Source: Clavelina lepadiformis
Taxonomy: Eukaryota > Chordata > Ascidiacea > Aplousobranchia > Clavelinidae
Assembly (NCBI RefSeq): GCF_947623445.1
Contig: NC_135246.1
Location: forward strand, 20,270,288-20,334,287
DNA length: 64,000 bases
Direction of reading: 5' to 3'
Shown here: positions 13,301 through 30,878 of the stretch, in pieces
Numbering within the stretch: position 1 is the stretch's first letter
How the letters are laid out: each line of letters begins with the position of its first letter
The notes under the pieces: model-generated
Database searches by the model: none
What the model was told of the DNA's origin: nothing
What the model saw: the letters and a program-made list of their open reading frames with translations, nothing else
Position numbers and translations under genes: made by a program

Positions 13301-15111
13301 CTAAACTTCACATCGTTGACTCATCCGATAAATTTGTTTCCGAGATTAAAATTAAACGTCTGGATTGGGTCTCACACAGTCGACCAATTTCCATCTCTAA
13401 AACAGACGAAAAACTTTGTTAATTTCGACCGGAATGTTTCCTCAGCTGCTACTTTGGTTATTCCCCCACAACATTCTACTCGGGATTTTCTTCAACTACA
13501 AACTCTTTTCCAGGTCTGGCCTATCTCCATGTTGAGCGCGACTCGGCCGGGAGAGCAAAGATCCCGATCGCGCACCGCGATGTGAAAAGCTGCAACATCC
13601 TGGTGAAGGACGATTGCAGGTCGTGTGTCCTCGCTGACTTCGGATTGTCGCTCAAACTCGACCCAGAGCTATCAAGAGATGAACTCTCAAACGCAGGTAA
13701 ACTTAGTTGGAGTATAGTCGAGTGTCATCTGCAACTTGCAGCGTATCATGCATGCTACCGCCTATTACGTATACTTTCCCAGTGAAAGTTTGTTGAAAAT
13801 TTTTTCAAAACTTCTGATGTTTGCAGGCCAGGTTGGAACCTCCCGCTACATGGCGCCAGAGCTACTTGAAAGATTGGTCAATTTAACCGACATAGAAATG
13901 TTCAAGAGGGTTGATGTCTATGGCATGGCGCTTGTCATGTGGGAGATGGCAAACAGATGTGACGCCACTGAAGGTAATTCAGTCGATGACTTATGGAAGT
14001 GTATGACGTAATAAAAATAACGCTGGAGGCGTATGGGTAAAATAGTGCAATTATTTGGTTTGTTTCATTGGTGAGTGAAATCCTGAAAACGCATTTATTC
14101 AAAAACCTGGCATAGGGATCGCTGGTAGCTGCATGTGAAGTGAACATGTTTGAGCCTGCCTCATACTGGAACTAAAATCGCTTTTCTCAAACTCTAGTTA
14201 CAGAGGACCAAAATGAAAAGTAAATTGTTTGGTCTAAAAACGCACATTTTCTTTTTTTTCATGCCGTTTTATTAGCAACAATCTGCATAAAACCAGGAAC
14301 TTTCTATCCAGTCAAATGCTACGGTAATTCCCCGGTTATAGAACTGCACCGGTATTGACGAACCGTGGCTGGTCTAAACGGATGTTTCAACCCTACGTAA
14401 AACTCTAACGAAATCATAACAATCCTATTTTTTACCCATATGCCCCCTAAAATGTACAATCTTAAACCTTCGACCATGACAAAGGTTTCCACCGATATTC
14501 TGACGTAACAATCGGGGAGCACAAGTCCTGCTACCGTGGTGGCTGAGGTGGAGGTAAAACTGATGCGACCGAGTTTTAAACTTTTTCGTTTACCCAGGGA
14601 TGGCCTCCACTTATTCGCCCCCATTCGGCAACAAGATAAACGACCACCCCACCAAGCAACAGATGCTGCTCCTGGTATGCCGAGAGAGGCAACTTCCGGA
14701 TATTCCGGACATCTGGAGGAGCCACAAGGTCAGTCATAATTGCTTGCAGCGATTGTTTATGACGTACTGGTTTGCATGGTGCCCGTCGACCGCAGTTAAG
14801 CTCCTGTTTGCGAACAATGGAAGACTCGGGTTCACATCTATTGCGCATAAAAGAAAATTTAGCAAAAAATTTGTAACTGAAGTTCATTTTATTCTGATCA
14901 GGGTTTATCCATATTTGTCGATGAAATCTTGACCGAGTCCTGGGAGTACGAAGCAGAAGCTAGAATCACCGCTAGATGCGTCTATGAACGATTGCTACAT
15001 TTGCGTGACCTTGACGTCACTTCCGATAGCGACGAGGCGGCGAGACTTCGGGAGAAAGTGGAAAATGAAGTCAACAAACTTGCCAACTCTGTTATTTCAA
15101 CCGTGGTTTGA
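10304..15111 (+). CDS. TGFBR2: TGF-beta receptor type II, serine/threonine kinase (10 exons)
   Basis: Exons 10304-10561, 10636-10801, 11336-11570, 11820-11920, 12510-12645, 12931-13109, 13514-13696, 13827-13973, 14598-14728 and 14902-15111 join in phase to 581 aa, close to the vertebrate length. The signal peptide (best start at MTSFIYLSL, 10334) is followed by a cysteine-rich ectodomain ending [11 protein letters not shown], like the activin-receptor three-finger fold. A TM segment (~149-170) precedes the kinase: glycine loop [11 protein letters not shown] (~254), catalytic Lys in VSVKVF (~279), HRDVKSCN (Asp ~381), ADFGLSL (~400), GTSRYMAPE (~425-431), [13 protein letters not shown]. The absence of a GS box and the [17 protein letters not shown] activation loop fit TGFBR2 rather than a type I, ACVR2 or BMPR2 receptor. 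The family binds TGF-beta and phosphorylates the type I receptor at the plasma membrane. Intron 6 uses a GC donor. AATAAA at 15251 is a likely poly(A) signal. Confidence 0.93.
13954..14380 (+). repeat. Source copy of a 427-bp duplication (TGFBR2 exon 8 end and intron 8)
   Basis: It contains the last 20 bases of TGFBR2 exon 8, its splice donor and about 400 bases of intron 8. The segment recurs in the same orientation 2160 bp downstream with only a handful of differences. Confidence 0.85.
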
Positions 15112-16113
15112 ATTCTCACGGCTTTCGTCGTTATGGCGGGATACATTGCTTTTTATTCCCATGCAAGACTGATGGACAACCGCCAAGCATCGCGATTTGG
15201 GAGTTTCTTGTTCTACCTCAAAATCAGAATTTCGTGAGTGGTCATCGACAAATAAAACTTTATCTCACATAGACACATTATACTTCGTTTACTTACACTT
15301 TACACGTGCTTTTTATTCGTCCATATTTTTGTACAATCCTTGCGTTTAAGACTGAGTTTTGTTTCCGCACAACGCCGTAGAAAGGTGTCGGCTAATCCCT
15401 ACCAGGGACGTGTCCATGTACCGTAAAGTCAGGCTTTTGCGATGTAATCGATTGAATTATATAGTTTGAATGTTGTGGATATGAAATAACTTAACCTCAT
15501 GCAATGATTTAATTAAACGCAATTTTGTGTGGCTCTAGTGTTTGATAATAAGGCTTCTTAGGGCAAACTACTACTACGGTATAGCGGATGTTGGTGCCAG
15601 TGCTTTTAAGGCGTTTTGAGGAACCGAAGCTGTCTCTTGAATTTCTCCAGCTCCCCGCAAAAGTTTCAAATTACGTGATAGTCTGAAATGCATAAAAATT
15701 TGCTTTTTTTTCAACATGACAACCAGCCCAAATTTATTTTGTGCTTCTCTTCTCAGTTTGCAGGAACGGACCAATTCACACGGAGGTTCGATTTGCACAA
15801 CTCCCCCCTATTCTAAATACAGCAAATTAGCATTAACCAGTCTTGTCCTGAAAAACAGCGATTGGTTAACAATATTACTCGTATGCTATCTTTGTTCTTC
15901 GGAGCGCGTGTGCACAAACAGGGAGACCCCTCTTACCCTAAAGCCACTACTGGTTACATAGACTAATCTCATCTTGCATCAATAAAACTAAGTTCGGATA
16001 AAGATTGAAAATTAATAACTGTGACGATTTAACCACCAAAGTTTTTAAGAAAAAAAGTGTACATATATTTGGGTATGTCCCTGAACCGAAACTTAAGAAC
16101 GTTAGATTCATAG

Positions 16114-16540
16114 CAGATGTGACGCCACTGAAGGTAATTCAGTCGATGACTTATGGAAGTGTATGACGTAATAAAAATAACGCTGGAGGCGTATGGGTAA
16201 AATAGTGCAATTATTTGGTTTGTTTCATTGGTGAGTGAAATCCCGAAAACGCATTTATTCAAAAACCTGGCATAGGGATCGCTGGTAGCTGCATGTGAAG
16301 TGAACATGTTTAAGCCTGCCTCATACTGGAACTAAAATCGCTTTTCTCAAACTCTAGTTACAGAGGACCAAAATGAAAAGTAAATTGTTTGGTCTAAAAA
16401 CGCACATTTTCTTTTTTTTCATGCCGTTTTATTAGCAACAATCTGCATAAAACCAGAAACTTTCTATCCAGCCAAATGCTACGGTAATTCCCCGGTTATA
16501 GAACTGCACCGGTATTGACGAACTGTGACTGGTCTCAACG
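16114..16540 (+). repeat. Downstream copy of TGFBR2 exon 8/intron 8 segment
   Basis: About 98% identical to 13954-14380, starting CAGATGTGACGCCACTGAAG and carrying the intact GTAATT donor. It lies 1 kb past the TGFBR2 stop codon and is a partial-exon fossil, not a functional exon, because no acceptor or frame precedes it. The break points are sharp (flanks unrelated), as expected for a segmental duplication or fill-in repair event. Confidence 0.85.
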
Positions 16541-16768
16541 CCAGATTGGAAAATTTGCTTATTGCCCGGGAGATTAAAATTAATAGGAAGTGACTATTTC
16601 ACCGTTATATAGGTCACGCAGCCCGTTGTTAAATATAGCCTATATGGACAACTAATTATGAGTATGCAAAGAGTTAAATTTAGCTGTGTAAGGTTTTATT
16701 GGAGTTAGCTTTAGTGGCCTAGTATAAAAGTGCAGGATTCCTTTGTATACTACGCTAGGTCCCAGCTA

Positions 16769-17104
16769 CCGTATTTTCTTGAATAGAAACCGTGGCTACT
16801 ATTATTTATTTTTGAAGGTTTTGTGCGGCTTCTATTCGAGGGCGGCTTTTATTCGAAGGCGGCTTTTATTGTTAGTACATGAAGTACCGGTAGTGTTGAT
16901 TAGATGACAATAAAATTCTGTGCTCTTTTTTGACAAAAAAGTTTTATTCTATTACTACGCTATCCGATCACTACTGTAATGTGACAACTGCTTTTTTTTG
17001 CATGTGCAAGCTCTCAATGACAGCCTTTTTATTACACCGAAGCGATTTAAGCATTGTCTTCTGCTGTTTCTATTCGAGGGCGGTTTCTATTCAAGAAAAT
17101 ACGG
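16769..17104. mobile_element. MITE with perfect 24-bp terminal inverted repeats
   Basis: The ends are perfect 24-bp inverted repeats beginning CCGTATTTTCTTGAATAG. Subterminal copies of the TCTATTCGAGGGCGG/TTATTCGAAGGCGGC motif lie inside at 16828-16865 and 17069-17083. It is 336 bp with no transposase, hence non-autonomous. A TA flank is possible but not certain. Confidence 0.8.
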
Positions 17105-20100
17105 TGTATAAAATCTGACGTCATTAAGGCCCTGCAGCCTGCAGAGTATGTCATGTGCACACCGGAGATTTTTTGGTCCATAAGCGCTTGCACACCCAGC
17201 TACTTTGGTTAAAATCACCACGCAAAATATTGTACTTAATGGCTATAGCTTAGCAGTATAGGTATAGTATAGGCAGTAGGGTACAGTATATATATCTATA
17301 TACCTAAATAATATATCTAAAAGGTTTAGAATCATCAAAAACTGACAAATGAGCACGGCTGTCTTCATCTATTTAGGCCTAGTCATAGTGATTGGCCAAA
17401 TTTTGATGAGAATCGATTAAAATTTATCCGGCCCAAAAGGTTTTTTGATGGTGTTTGAAAAATCTATAGTTACAAGTGGATGACCTAGGTATGTATAATA
17501 GCGGTGAAAGATTGAATAATTGAATGCTAGGCTAGACATTAAACACTTACAGACCAGAATTAGCAGATCTCGGCAAAACTTGCCATAAAATCCAGACTGG
17601 TCCAGCAGGGCTGCACTCGCTGTACTAAAGAATCTGCTACTTTTTTTTCTTAACGCTGAATTTTAACAAACAAACAAGGTCAATTAATGGTTCTAATAAT
17701 AAATAAAAAAAATCCGTGTTCTGGTGAACAGTTTAAAATTTGAGCAATACATTATATTAAAATTATAAAACAAAAATTGTGTGTCTTTATGGCTGAAGTG
17801 CGCAAAAACAAGCTTAGTAGCCTGGGCATGAATGATAACAAAATATCGCCGAGTCATGCTAAGACTTTCCTCAGTCCAAGGATAAAGATTTTGATGCCGT
17901 ATAAGTTTAATAGGTAGTTTTTATATAATTTAGTGTGCTCTTTAACTTAAATATTCTCAAACGCAAAAGATATATGGACAAACATCCTAAATCGGGCGCA
18001 CACTGATTTGTTCCCAAAAAATGCGCACCGGTCATTATAAAAAACAAGCAAAAAATAAATTATTGTCTTTTATGTAATTGTTGACCTATCTTTCATCTAA
18101 CCATATGCTAGAAATAAGCTCATTGCATGTGTTCTGACCTTCTCATCTGAACGTATTTTGTCAGGCTATTGATTTTAGGCCAATAACATGTTTCGCATTG
18201 GCTGTCTGAACTTTGTTGTGGGACGTTCTATGCTTGTAAATTCTAAAAAGTTTTAATTTTATTTTCTAATGGAAGGTTTTAGTCTTCGATCACAAGTAAA
18301 ACATTTTCAAATCTTCTTCAGAGTTAGAAGCAATAATGTGCGTTTGGCTTTGGTTGTATTTTTGTATTTATGTATTTTGCGGTTTGTACTGAAGAAAGCA
18401 ATAAGTGGTCTTGAGACATCTATTCGCGTGACTGAAGTTTTTTCCTATTTTTCTTTGGTGTCTTTTAAAATATAAATCTTTATTTCGTAAAATTCCAAAA
18501 AAATTGTAAAGGCTACCAAGAGTACCGTTTATGAACGTTTCTGTCTATTTTTTCTTTATTTAAGCCAGCATTTCGTTTATGACGTAACACTAGACATAGA
18601 ATCCGACATTGTTTTCAGGTATAGATTCTATACTCTATGGCAAACGTGGTCAAAGTGCGCCTCGCCGACATGTTTGTTATGGGTCTTCTAGCTGAAAAGT
18701 AAAAATCCCAAAATGGCTACTAATAATATAATAACAAAATTGACAATCATTACTGATTTTGCCGCTCGCTGGTGTTTATAGTTTTCCGCAAGTGACTCTT
18801 TCACTGAACAAGTTTGCCCACCGCTGCCTTATAACTTCAAAATCACTCAACCTTATCATTTTCACTTTCAGTGTGGTGAGTAATAAAAACTCTATCGATT
18901 GGAATGCAAAAGATGATATCATAATCGTGGTGACCGCAAAAAGAGAAGTTATTGGAGTATCGTTACGGACTTTCGGCTTAATCGAGATTAGGGGAGACAC
19001 TTAGTCTAGGCTAGCAATTTCAGAATTTAGTAATGAATGTTTAAACTGAAATATACCGGAGGGTTCCACAAAAAAACTAATACAGTGGACCGATGAGGAC
19101 ATGAAAAATGCTGTTGATAAATTTCTGAAGGTAAAGGGAATTGCGGAAGTATTGCAGTTAATTATAACATGAATGGAAGCATTTTACGCAAAAGTTAGAT
19201 TTGCCAGGTAGACACCGGGTAAACTTGTTTATGCAGCAAAACAAAACCTCACTAAAGAAGGCAAACCTCATTATTGCAGCGCGATATACATTTTTTTCTA
19301 TCTGCAACATATCAGAGGTCCCTCGGGGATAGAACCGGGGGGGGGGGGGGGGGGGAAAGGAAGCAAGTGGCGTATTTGTTACAGTGAAGGGTGAATTCAA
19401 TGATGTCAAGTCTATAAATAGACTAAAGGTGGCAACGTAGCTTTTGATATTAATAGCTCGTGTGTTGTTGTTTGTTTGCTTTGCAACGTTTTGCAGCAAT
19501 CTTAATGCTATTTATTATTTATGGATGCTTTTTTTCTTTTTTATCAGGTGTTACGCCTCACTTGTTTTCATTATTTTCAGTTTTCAGTCACTAGTTAAGT
19601 ACCGAGAGTAGTTGTACGTTATAGTATTTAGTTGTGCATCGTCTGTCTCGTTTGTTTGACACTTTCCTCGTGAAACAAATCGAGTGAATCGTTTTTTTAA
19701 CATCTACACTCACCACGTCTGTTAGCGGACCAGTGCGGCTAATTTGATGTTTTGGCCCGAAATAAAATTGCAGTGCAAATTACTAATTACACGAAAAGTG
19801 GTTGCTGTTACTTAAAACTTTTATTATTACTAAGTATAGGTAGGTACCATCTTCCACCCAAGTGTGACTTATTGCAAGTTGATGCACAAGCTAACTTGTA
19901 ATTAGAAAGTTCCCAAAAAATTGCGCCTAATTGGGACGTTTGACCACATATGCTAATTTTATGGAGACTGACAAGGCTAAACTTTGCAGTTTTCAGATGG
20001 GCAAGTTGATTAAACTGGATTAAAACCAACCACTTTCTGTTGATTGTTTTTCCCAAACCTCATGAAAATACACTGTGGGTTTTTTTGGAAATGACCTTAC

Positions 20101-20107
20101 GCACAAC

Positions 20108-25160
<5,053 letters not shown>

Positions 25161-25989
25161 AATATTTCCATGTTTGGATGCATTTGAGTGGTTTTGTTTG
25201 GTGTAATCTGCTCGATCGATTATTTTTCTTTCCTGAACTTTAAAAGGTTTCGATTTGACCACCAAAGTGTATGAGCTTGTATTTTCTTACCTCCTGATTA
25301 TTTTTTGTTTTAATGTTAAATTAATTACTCCACCATGTTGCATCGTGCTTGTAATTGTTTTCATTGCATCTCTCTGCTTAAATCTTATCCGACTGTGATT
25401 GATTGCATTACATTTAGCAGTATATTATTCTAAATCAGGTGAAATATATTTACTATGCAGTGTTTGCGAAATATGTCTTTCATACGTTACAACGTGATCG
25501 AATTTTACTTCAGTGTTTGCATAAAGCCCATATGGCTCTCCAAACGAGGAAATTTTTACATCCTGTCTTTCTCATCCTGCCTCGTGTGTACAACTTCTCA
25601 ATTATAAGCATACTGGTAATTCGTATACGAGTAAAAAAGGGACTTCTTGTTTGTTTAGTGTTGTTCACGATTTTCCATTTTATACACGTTCTGGTTTATC
25701 GCGTTTTTGAGTTATTTCATTTCAATTTAGATGCAGTCTAAAATTGGTAACATTCTGGATCGTTGCCTTTTCCTGTCTCCGGTTGTGGTTTTAATCATTT
25801 TCCACTTTTGATTCTTGCACTTTGTTATCGTATTCTTTTTGTCAAACCGTGTGACCTGTCTCTTTTTATTACTTGTAGTTCTCTTCCCATGACCTTTGGT
25901 CGTCTACTGATGAATAGCTGCCAAAGTTTACACTGTTTGAGGACAAAAAGCGTTTAAGTTGCATTAGCTATGTTACATGTTAGGTAGCG
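25161..25989. other. MFSD9 3' flank
   Basis: No supported gene. One 100-codon frame at 25439-25741 is hydrophobic and AT-rich with no domain or splice support, and is probably chance. Confidence 0.5.
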
Positions 25990-28200
25990 TGTGAATGAGT
26001 GATAATTGCAGATCAACCAAGAAAGAGTTCCTTTCACAAAAAAATCTCCTAGAAAGTAAGTAATTCCTGTGTTTTCTTGTGTAAGCCTTGCATGGTTTCC
26101 AAAAGTATAGCAATAGATTTAAACATATGGACTGGGATAGGTTTTAAAATTGTTTGTTTCCTACGAACTTTCCTTTCATTTCCTTTACTCTGAACATTTT
26201 GGAAAGGTCTGATGTAACACGAAAAAAGTTGAAAAAAGTCATTTTCATTGAAATAACGAGAGATGAGCGTCTGGCACCTAATGTGCTTGCCTTTTCTATT
26301 ACGCAGTTAAAATGTAGTTGGTGATTATGCGATTTGAAGCTTGGGAGCCAGTGTTTCGCAAAAGTTCACAACAAAGCCCGGTATGGCCTCTCAACTAATT
26401 GCAAAAAACAATCAAAATTTAAAAACTTTTTCCAGATCAAGCGAACAAAGCGATGTGAAACCTGAGAAAAAGAAACGGATTAGACCGAAGAAAAAGTGTC
26501 CGTAAGTTCTATTATAATTTCTGCCAACTTTCAAGTATGAAAGGAAGATAATTTGAAATATTTCAACTTTTCAATACTGTGTTTGATTATTATGTGTAAA
26601 ATAAAACAAAAGCCAAACATGTCCAAGACCAACGACATAATGGTGGTAGTAATTGTTGTAGATACTGTGGTGTCATGAATTCGAATATCTCGCGCCACTG
26701 CAAAGTCGTGTACGATAAAGAACATTATGGGGAAGGTGATTTTGAGTGCGAACTTTGCGGTAAGCGACTGACTTCTTGGAATGGCCTCGTGAGACACCTA
26801 CGTGGCAAGTGTCACGCTGGTCAACCCGACGCAAAGGAGACACGAAGAACGGGTAGCCCAAGATAAAGTATCACTTATGCAAAATATAATGAAAGATTGT
26901 GATTTCAAAACGTTGGAGTCCATTAACCTGGACACATATACAGAGAAACATGTGCAGGTTAGGACGTAATGTTAATTTTGATAAGTTACATACAATATTC
27001 TTTGGATATACTACAGATAGAATCCACTACGTAATATACTCAAAGAATGTATATATACAAAGTCTTAGCAAATTTAGTTGTATTTAAAAATAAAAGGAGA
27101 CCATCTTGCTGTATTTTAGAAATTACAAAAGGAAAATAAGACTCCGTCAACATTCATATCCCACTCTAATGCCATGACGAGCTTCCTCAACTTTTCATTA
27201 ATGAAGAAGCTGCCATTGACCTTCAATGTGGGGGAGGCCCTTATTAACTTGAAGAATAGAAGGGCATCTTACAGAAAATTTAAAAAAAAGGTGATTACAA
27301 GCACCGCCTACATATAACCTTTAAACTGTTGGATACTTTACTCGTGTTGGTATCTGAAAACTAGTTTTGTTATTGCAAGTAAAACTACTTCCATGTTAAT
27401 AAATATACGTTTGTTAACCACTCTTGATTACCTAAAATTTTTGTGTTTTCTAGGAGGCGAGTTATTAAGGAGATTGATCGCAGAAATGCGTTGGACCCAG
27501 CAGAAGTGAATAGAGTGAAGAAAAATCCACTTTTTCATAAAGCTGCGCTAACCACAAAACGTAAATGACAGTTACAGTTGTTTGATATTTTTACATTATT
27601 TCATTTTTCGTTGAAAGGGTAACTCACTATATTCTACAAACATGCAGTCTGGGAAAACGACCCCGGAGCCGAGGTGAGAAGAGCCCACGGGTAAATCCTC
27701 ATGGCCTATCTGATAATCGAAAACTCGCAGCGGACAAGTGCAGTCCGCAACATGCTCGTGGAAGAGCTTATACATGGCTGCCGGACCAGGAAAGGACGAT
27801 GGATTAATTATTTGTGTAAGTCACCACATTCTCCTTTCATGTAGAAAACTATTAAAAATGGATGTTTTTAATGCAGGTGCGCGATCACAAAACATTCTCA
27901 AGATATGGGGATGCAACAATTGTAATGCCCGGCTGGTTGAAGGAGGGGCTTGACAACCTTGTCCGGTTCAACGGCGAAGGTTGTGAGATTGTATTTCCCA
28001 TAAAGGAAAAAAAAATCTTTCAAGTTCCGCTGCAGCAGAAGCAATACAGCGGGTGTGGAAGTTGGCCGGAGGTCGCGGAAAATTTACAGCGATTACAATT
28101 TCTATTCTTGGCAACGAAACAATTTCTTGTCAATGACAGGTTTGTTGTGAACACACGCTTCCTCCAAGCAAATGGTTGTTCGTAAAAATATGAATTATGT
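25990..28200 (+). pseudogene. Zinc-finger tyrosine recombinase, copy 1 (5'-truncated, decayed)
   Basis: Exon-like blocks: 26436-26501 (basic KKKRIRPKKKCP), 26662-26957 (CxxC...H...H finger YCGVMNSNISRHCKVV, second C2H2 finger FECELCGKRLTSWNG, then NLDTYTEKHVQ), 27120-27290 (KTPSTFISHSNAM), 27454-27560 (RRNALDPAEVNRV), 27648-27815 (box I arginine in ENSQRTSAVRN) and 27877 to about 28131 (HKTFSRYGDATIV). Each block aligns with an exon of copy 2 at 30.9-34.2 kb. Decay is visible: frame changes near 26840 and 27690 and after 28010, and the box II arginine region reads FTAITISILGN where copy 2 has LTATMVRK. Introns near 26.0-26.5 kb are also similar to copy 3 at 53-54 kb, so the copies spread as genomic DNA rather than by retroposition. 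Confidence 0.7.
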
Positions 28201-28796
28201 TTTTTAATCGCAGTCGTGCAGTTCGGCTGGTGGCACCGAAACAATAGCCGCATCAACTGAATGAAGCCCATATGCTGAACGAGTTGCACCAGCTGGTGAC
28301 GTTTCATCAGAAGAAGGTTCGTCAGCTGCAAGAAGCCCATCTGCTGAAGGAATCTGATTAGCAGAAAGAGAAAAAACATTACAAATTCGCCGAAACAAAG
28401 ACGGTGGCCCACAAAAATCGGTCCGGGAAAAAATAGTTGAGCCCCGTGTTGTTCTGCAGCAGGTAAATTACTTGAAACAATCTGTTAAAAAACAATCGTG
28501 GCAGTTTTGCAATTTTTGTTTTATAAATAACCTCTCTAGTGTAGCAGGTCTTTCGAAGCTGCCAGTAAGTTAAAATTTAGTTACGACTTCACAATGAACT
28601 ATGGTTTTATTGATATCATTTCATGTCACTCCATGTGCTTTATGTGTCCAATGCATGCATCAATCAAGCATGGGTTAATAAAATATATATGTAGTAGTCA
28701 CACATATTTAGATGAAAAGTAGAAATTTGCTTGATATACCAAAAGTTCTTTTAATAATATAGGAGAGCCCCAGCACATCTTCAACACCCTCTAGAA

Positions 28797-29437
28797 CAGT
28801 TTTTCCAATTCCTCCCTTACCAACCAAAACACCGTCAATTCCTCCCCCCCAAAAAATCACAAAAAATAATTTCCAAAATTTGACACTATCTGAATATTGT
28901 CCCTGGATGATGTCTTTTGAAGATTTATCTCAGGAATAAAATTCAAAATAGCAAAAGAAACTTCTTACAAAATAACCAAACAAATCGTTGCTCATTGTTA
29001 GTGAGAACCGTGAGCCTCATGTTGAGAAGTTAATAAAGAAAATCGAGGAGAAGAGCGTGTGAGTTTTGCTCGAAGGTCTCCGCAAATATCGTGTGTTCCT
29101 CTTTTTTTCATCACTAGCTTACTAGCTAGTTCTATAAGTACCTTACTAACAATAAAGAGAAAACAATAGCCATTATGAACCAAACAGACACGTTTATAAC
29201 GTCAGTCACTGCAGTTAAGGAGCTTGTCCTCGCGCACTATTGTAGACATCTAAACAACCTCTCCGAGAGGATTTTTCTGTTACAAATAAAATTAGAAAAT
29301 TAAAGTTTTTTTTATATACAGTTTTTCGTCCCCAATTCCTCCATGGAGAAAATTTCCTCCCTGGAATTAAAAATTCCCCCCCTGGAATTAAAAATTCCCC
29401 CTTTAGTGAGCCAAGTGGCCCGGTTTGAGAAGCACTG
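28797..29437. mobile_element. hAT-type non-autonomous element
   Basis: Exact 8-bp target duplication CTCTAGAA at 28789-28796 and 29438-29445. The ends are CAGTTTTTCCAATTCC and GGTTTGAGAAGCACTG, imperfect inverted repeats starting CAG. The interior has short AATTCCTCC-type repeats near both ends and no transposase frame. Confidence 0.82.
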
Positions 29438-29583
29438 CTCTAGAAAGAGGAAAAGGAAAGCTACTTTCGCTCATTATAGTTTCTCGGTAAGTACTATTCT
29501 AAACATTTTAGTATATTGTAATATATAGCATATATATTTACATATTTCTAAGTAAAGTAAAGGATAAGGAAATAATCTACAAA

Positions 29584-30270
29584 GTGCACGTAAGGGAACA
29601 TTTTTCGTGGTATGACAAACCAAAAAGTCTTAACCCCAAGACTTTTACAATTAATACGTCAAATTGGCCCATTGGAAAAGTACTGTGTGATTTCGATCGA
29701 TATGGTTTCCCAATGCCCCTACACACCGTTCCAGGATGGAGAACTTGTCCGGATACCATTTCCTACGATACTAACCCTCAATTTTAAGGGCGCTTTCACC
29801 CCTAACCCTAACCCCTCAAATACATTGGGTCATTTTGCCAGATGCGACCGGTCATTAAGTTCTAACTCTGAAGATTTAGAAACCGGTATTGTCTTTATTT
29901 TAGAGCCTAAGGAACTATCTTTCCGGCCATAATGCAAACAAGCAGTAAGCCTAACAACTTCGACACTCAAATTGACAGCTCTGACGATCAGAAAAAGCCG
30001 ACCCCATTAAAAAGGTTCGCGTACCATTTCGGTCGATATGGAATTGCAATGCCTCAAAATACAGTTTGTCGATGGAGAACTTGTCCAGACACCATTTCCT
30101 ACGATACTAACCCTCAATTTTAAGGGTGCTTCACCCTTAACCGTAACCCCTCAAATAAATGGAGTCATATTGCCAGATACGACCTGTCATTAAGTTCTAA
30201 CCCTGAAATTTTAGGGTGACTATATCTTCTTTATTCTAGGGCGTAGGGGAACGTCCTTCTGGCCAGAGGG
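29584..30270 (+). repeat. Two-copy tandem duplication, ~345-bp unit
   Basis: Unit 1 (about 29584-29931) and unit 2 (about 29932-30270) share GGAGAACTTGTCC, ACCATTTCCTACGATACTAA, CCCTCAATTTTAAGGG and CATTAAGTTCTAAC. Each also carries short CCCTAACCC-like stretches. Divergence is clearly higher than for the other duplications here, so it is older. Confidence 0.75.
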
Positions 30271-30878
30271 CAAACATTATTGTAAGAATAAGTGTAGTTA
30301 ATTTCAAGGTGTAAAAATCCATTTTAAATTTTGACGACTCTGCTTGTCGAAATCAGGTCATGTAGAGATCATAGAGCATTCTGAACACGAAGTATTTTTC
30401 AAACATAAAGTGCTCTAACACAAATTCTACTCAAAGAAATTCAACCAAACTCGCGTTGCCGACGCACACTGTGACGATCTTAAACATAACTAAATTTGAG
30501 TGGTTTTGCTTTAACCTGACGCATATAACATAGCGAACAAGAATGAGAAACATTTTTCCAGTTTTCGACACCGCAAAAGTCGTAACCCCAAGTCGTTGGG
30601 GTTAGGATTTTTTAAGTTACTACATATTGCATTTTTCCTCCTTGCTTGGGTTAAGCATTTTTCCTCTGCCGTATTGAACAAGATGCTTCTTATTTTGTTG
30701 TCTATGCATTCTCGTGATAGCAGTATATCTCTTAGTTTCCAGTGCTAGGACGTTTGGCTTAGGAGTAGCCTATTTCCCGTGTTTCGTCATGGAGGTGGTC
30801 AAAGATTTTTACATTTCAAAAGTGAACTCGAGGCTTTGTAAAGTCCATGCCGTATTTTGCATGTTTTAAAAATTTGAT

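Larger units (their letters stand above)
15112..20107. other. Intergenic region between TGFBR2 and the MFSD9-like gene
   Basis: Apart from the duplicated segment and the MITE annotated separately, I see no supported gene. Short open frames at 18.3-19.0 kb lack splice partners. A homopolymer run of G at 19338-19356 is followed by purine-rich sequence. The stretch is otherwise AT-rich single-copy-looking DNA. Confidence 0.5.
28430..30780. other. Spacer between recombinase copies: hAT MITE and tandem duplication
   Basis: No supported gene. It holds the hAT-type element at 28797-29437 and the ~345-bp tandem duplication at 29584-30270, both annotated separately. An inverted CAACCCCAAG/CTTGGGGTTAGG motif lies near 30580-30612. 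Confidence 0.5.

Noticed and set aside
18759-19004. Open frames on both strands at 18.8-19.0 kb
   Set aside because: Overlapping frames on opposite strands of similar length, no family resemblance and no intron signals.
25439-25741. 100-codon frame downstream of MFSD9
   Set aside because: Hydrophobic, AT-driven composition with no splice sites or recognisable domain; most likely chance.
29600-30270. Interstitial telomere repeat
   Set aside because: CCCTAA-like runs are two units long at most and embedded in a larger duplicated unit, so there is no telomere array.
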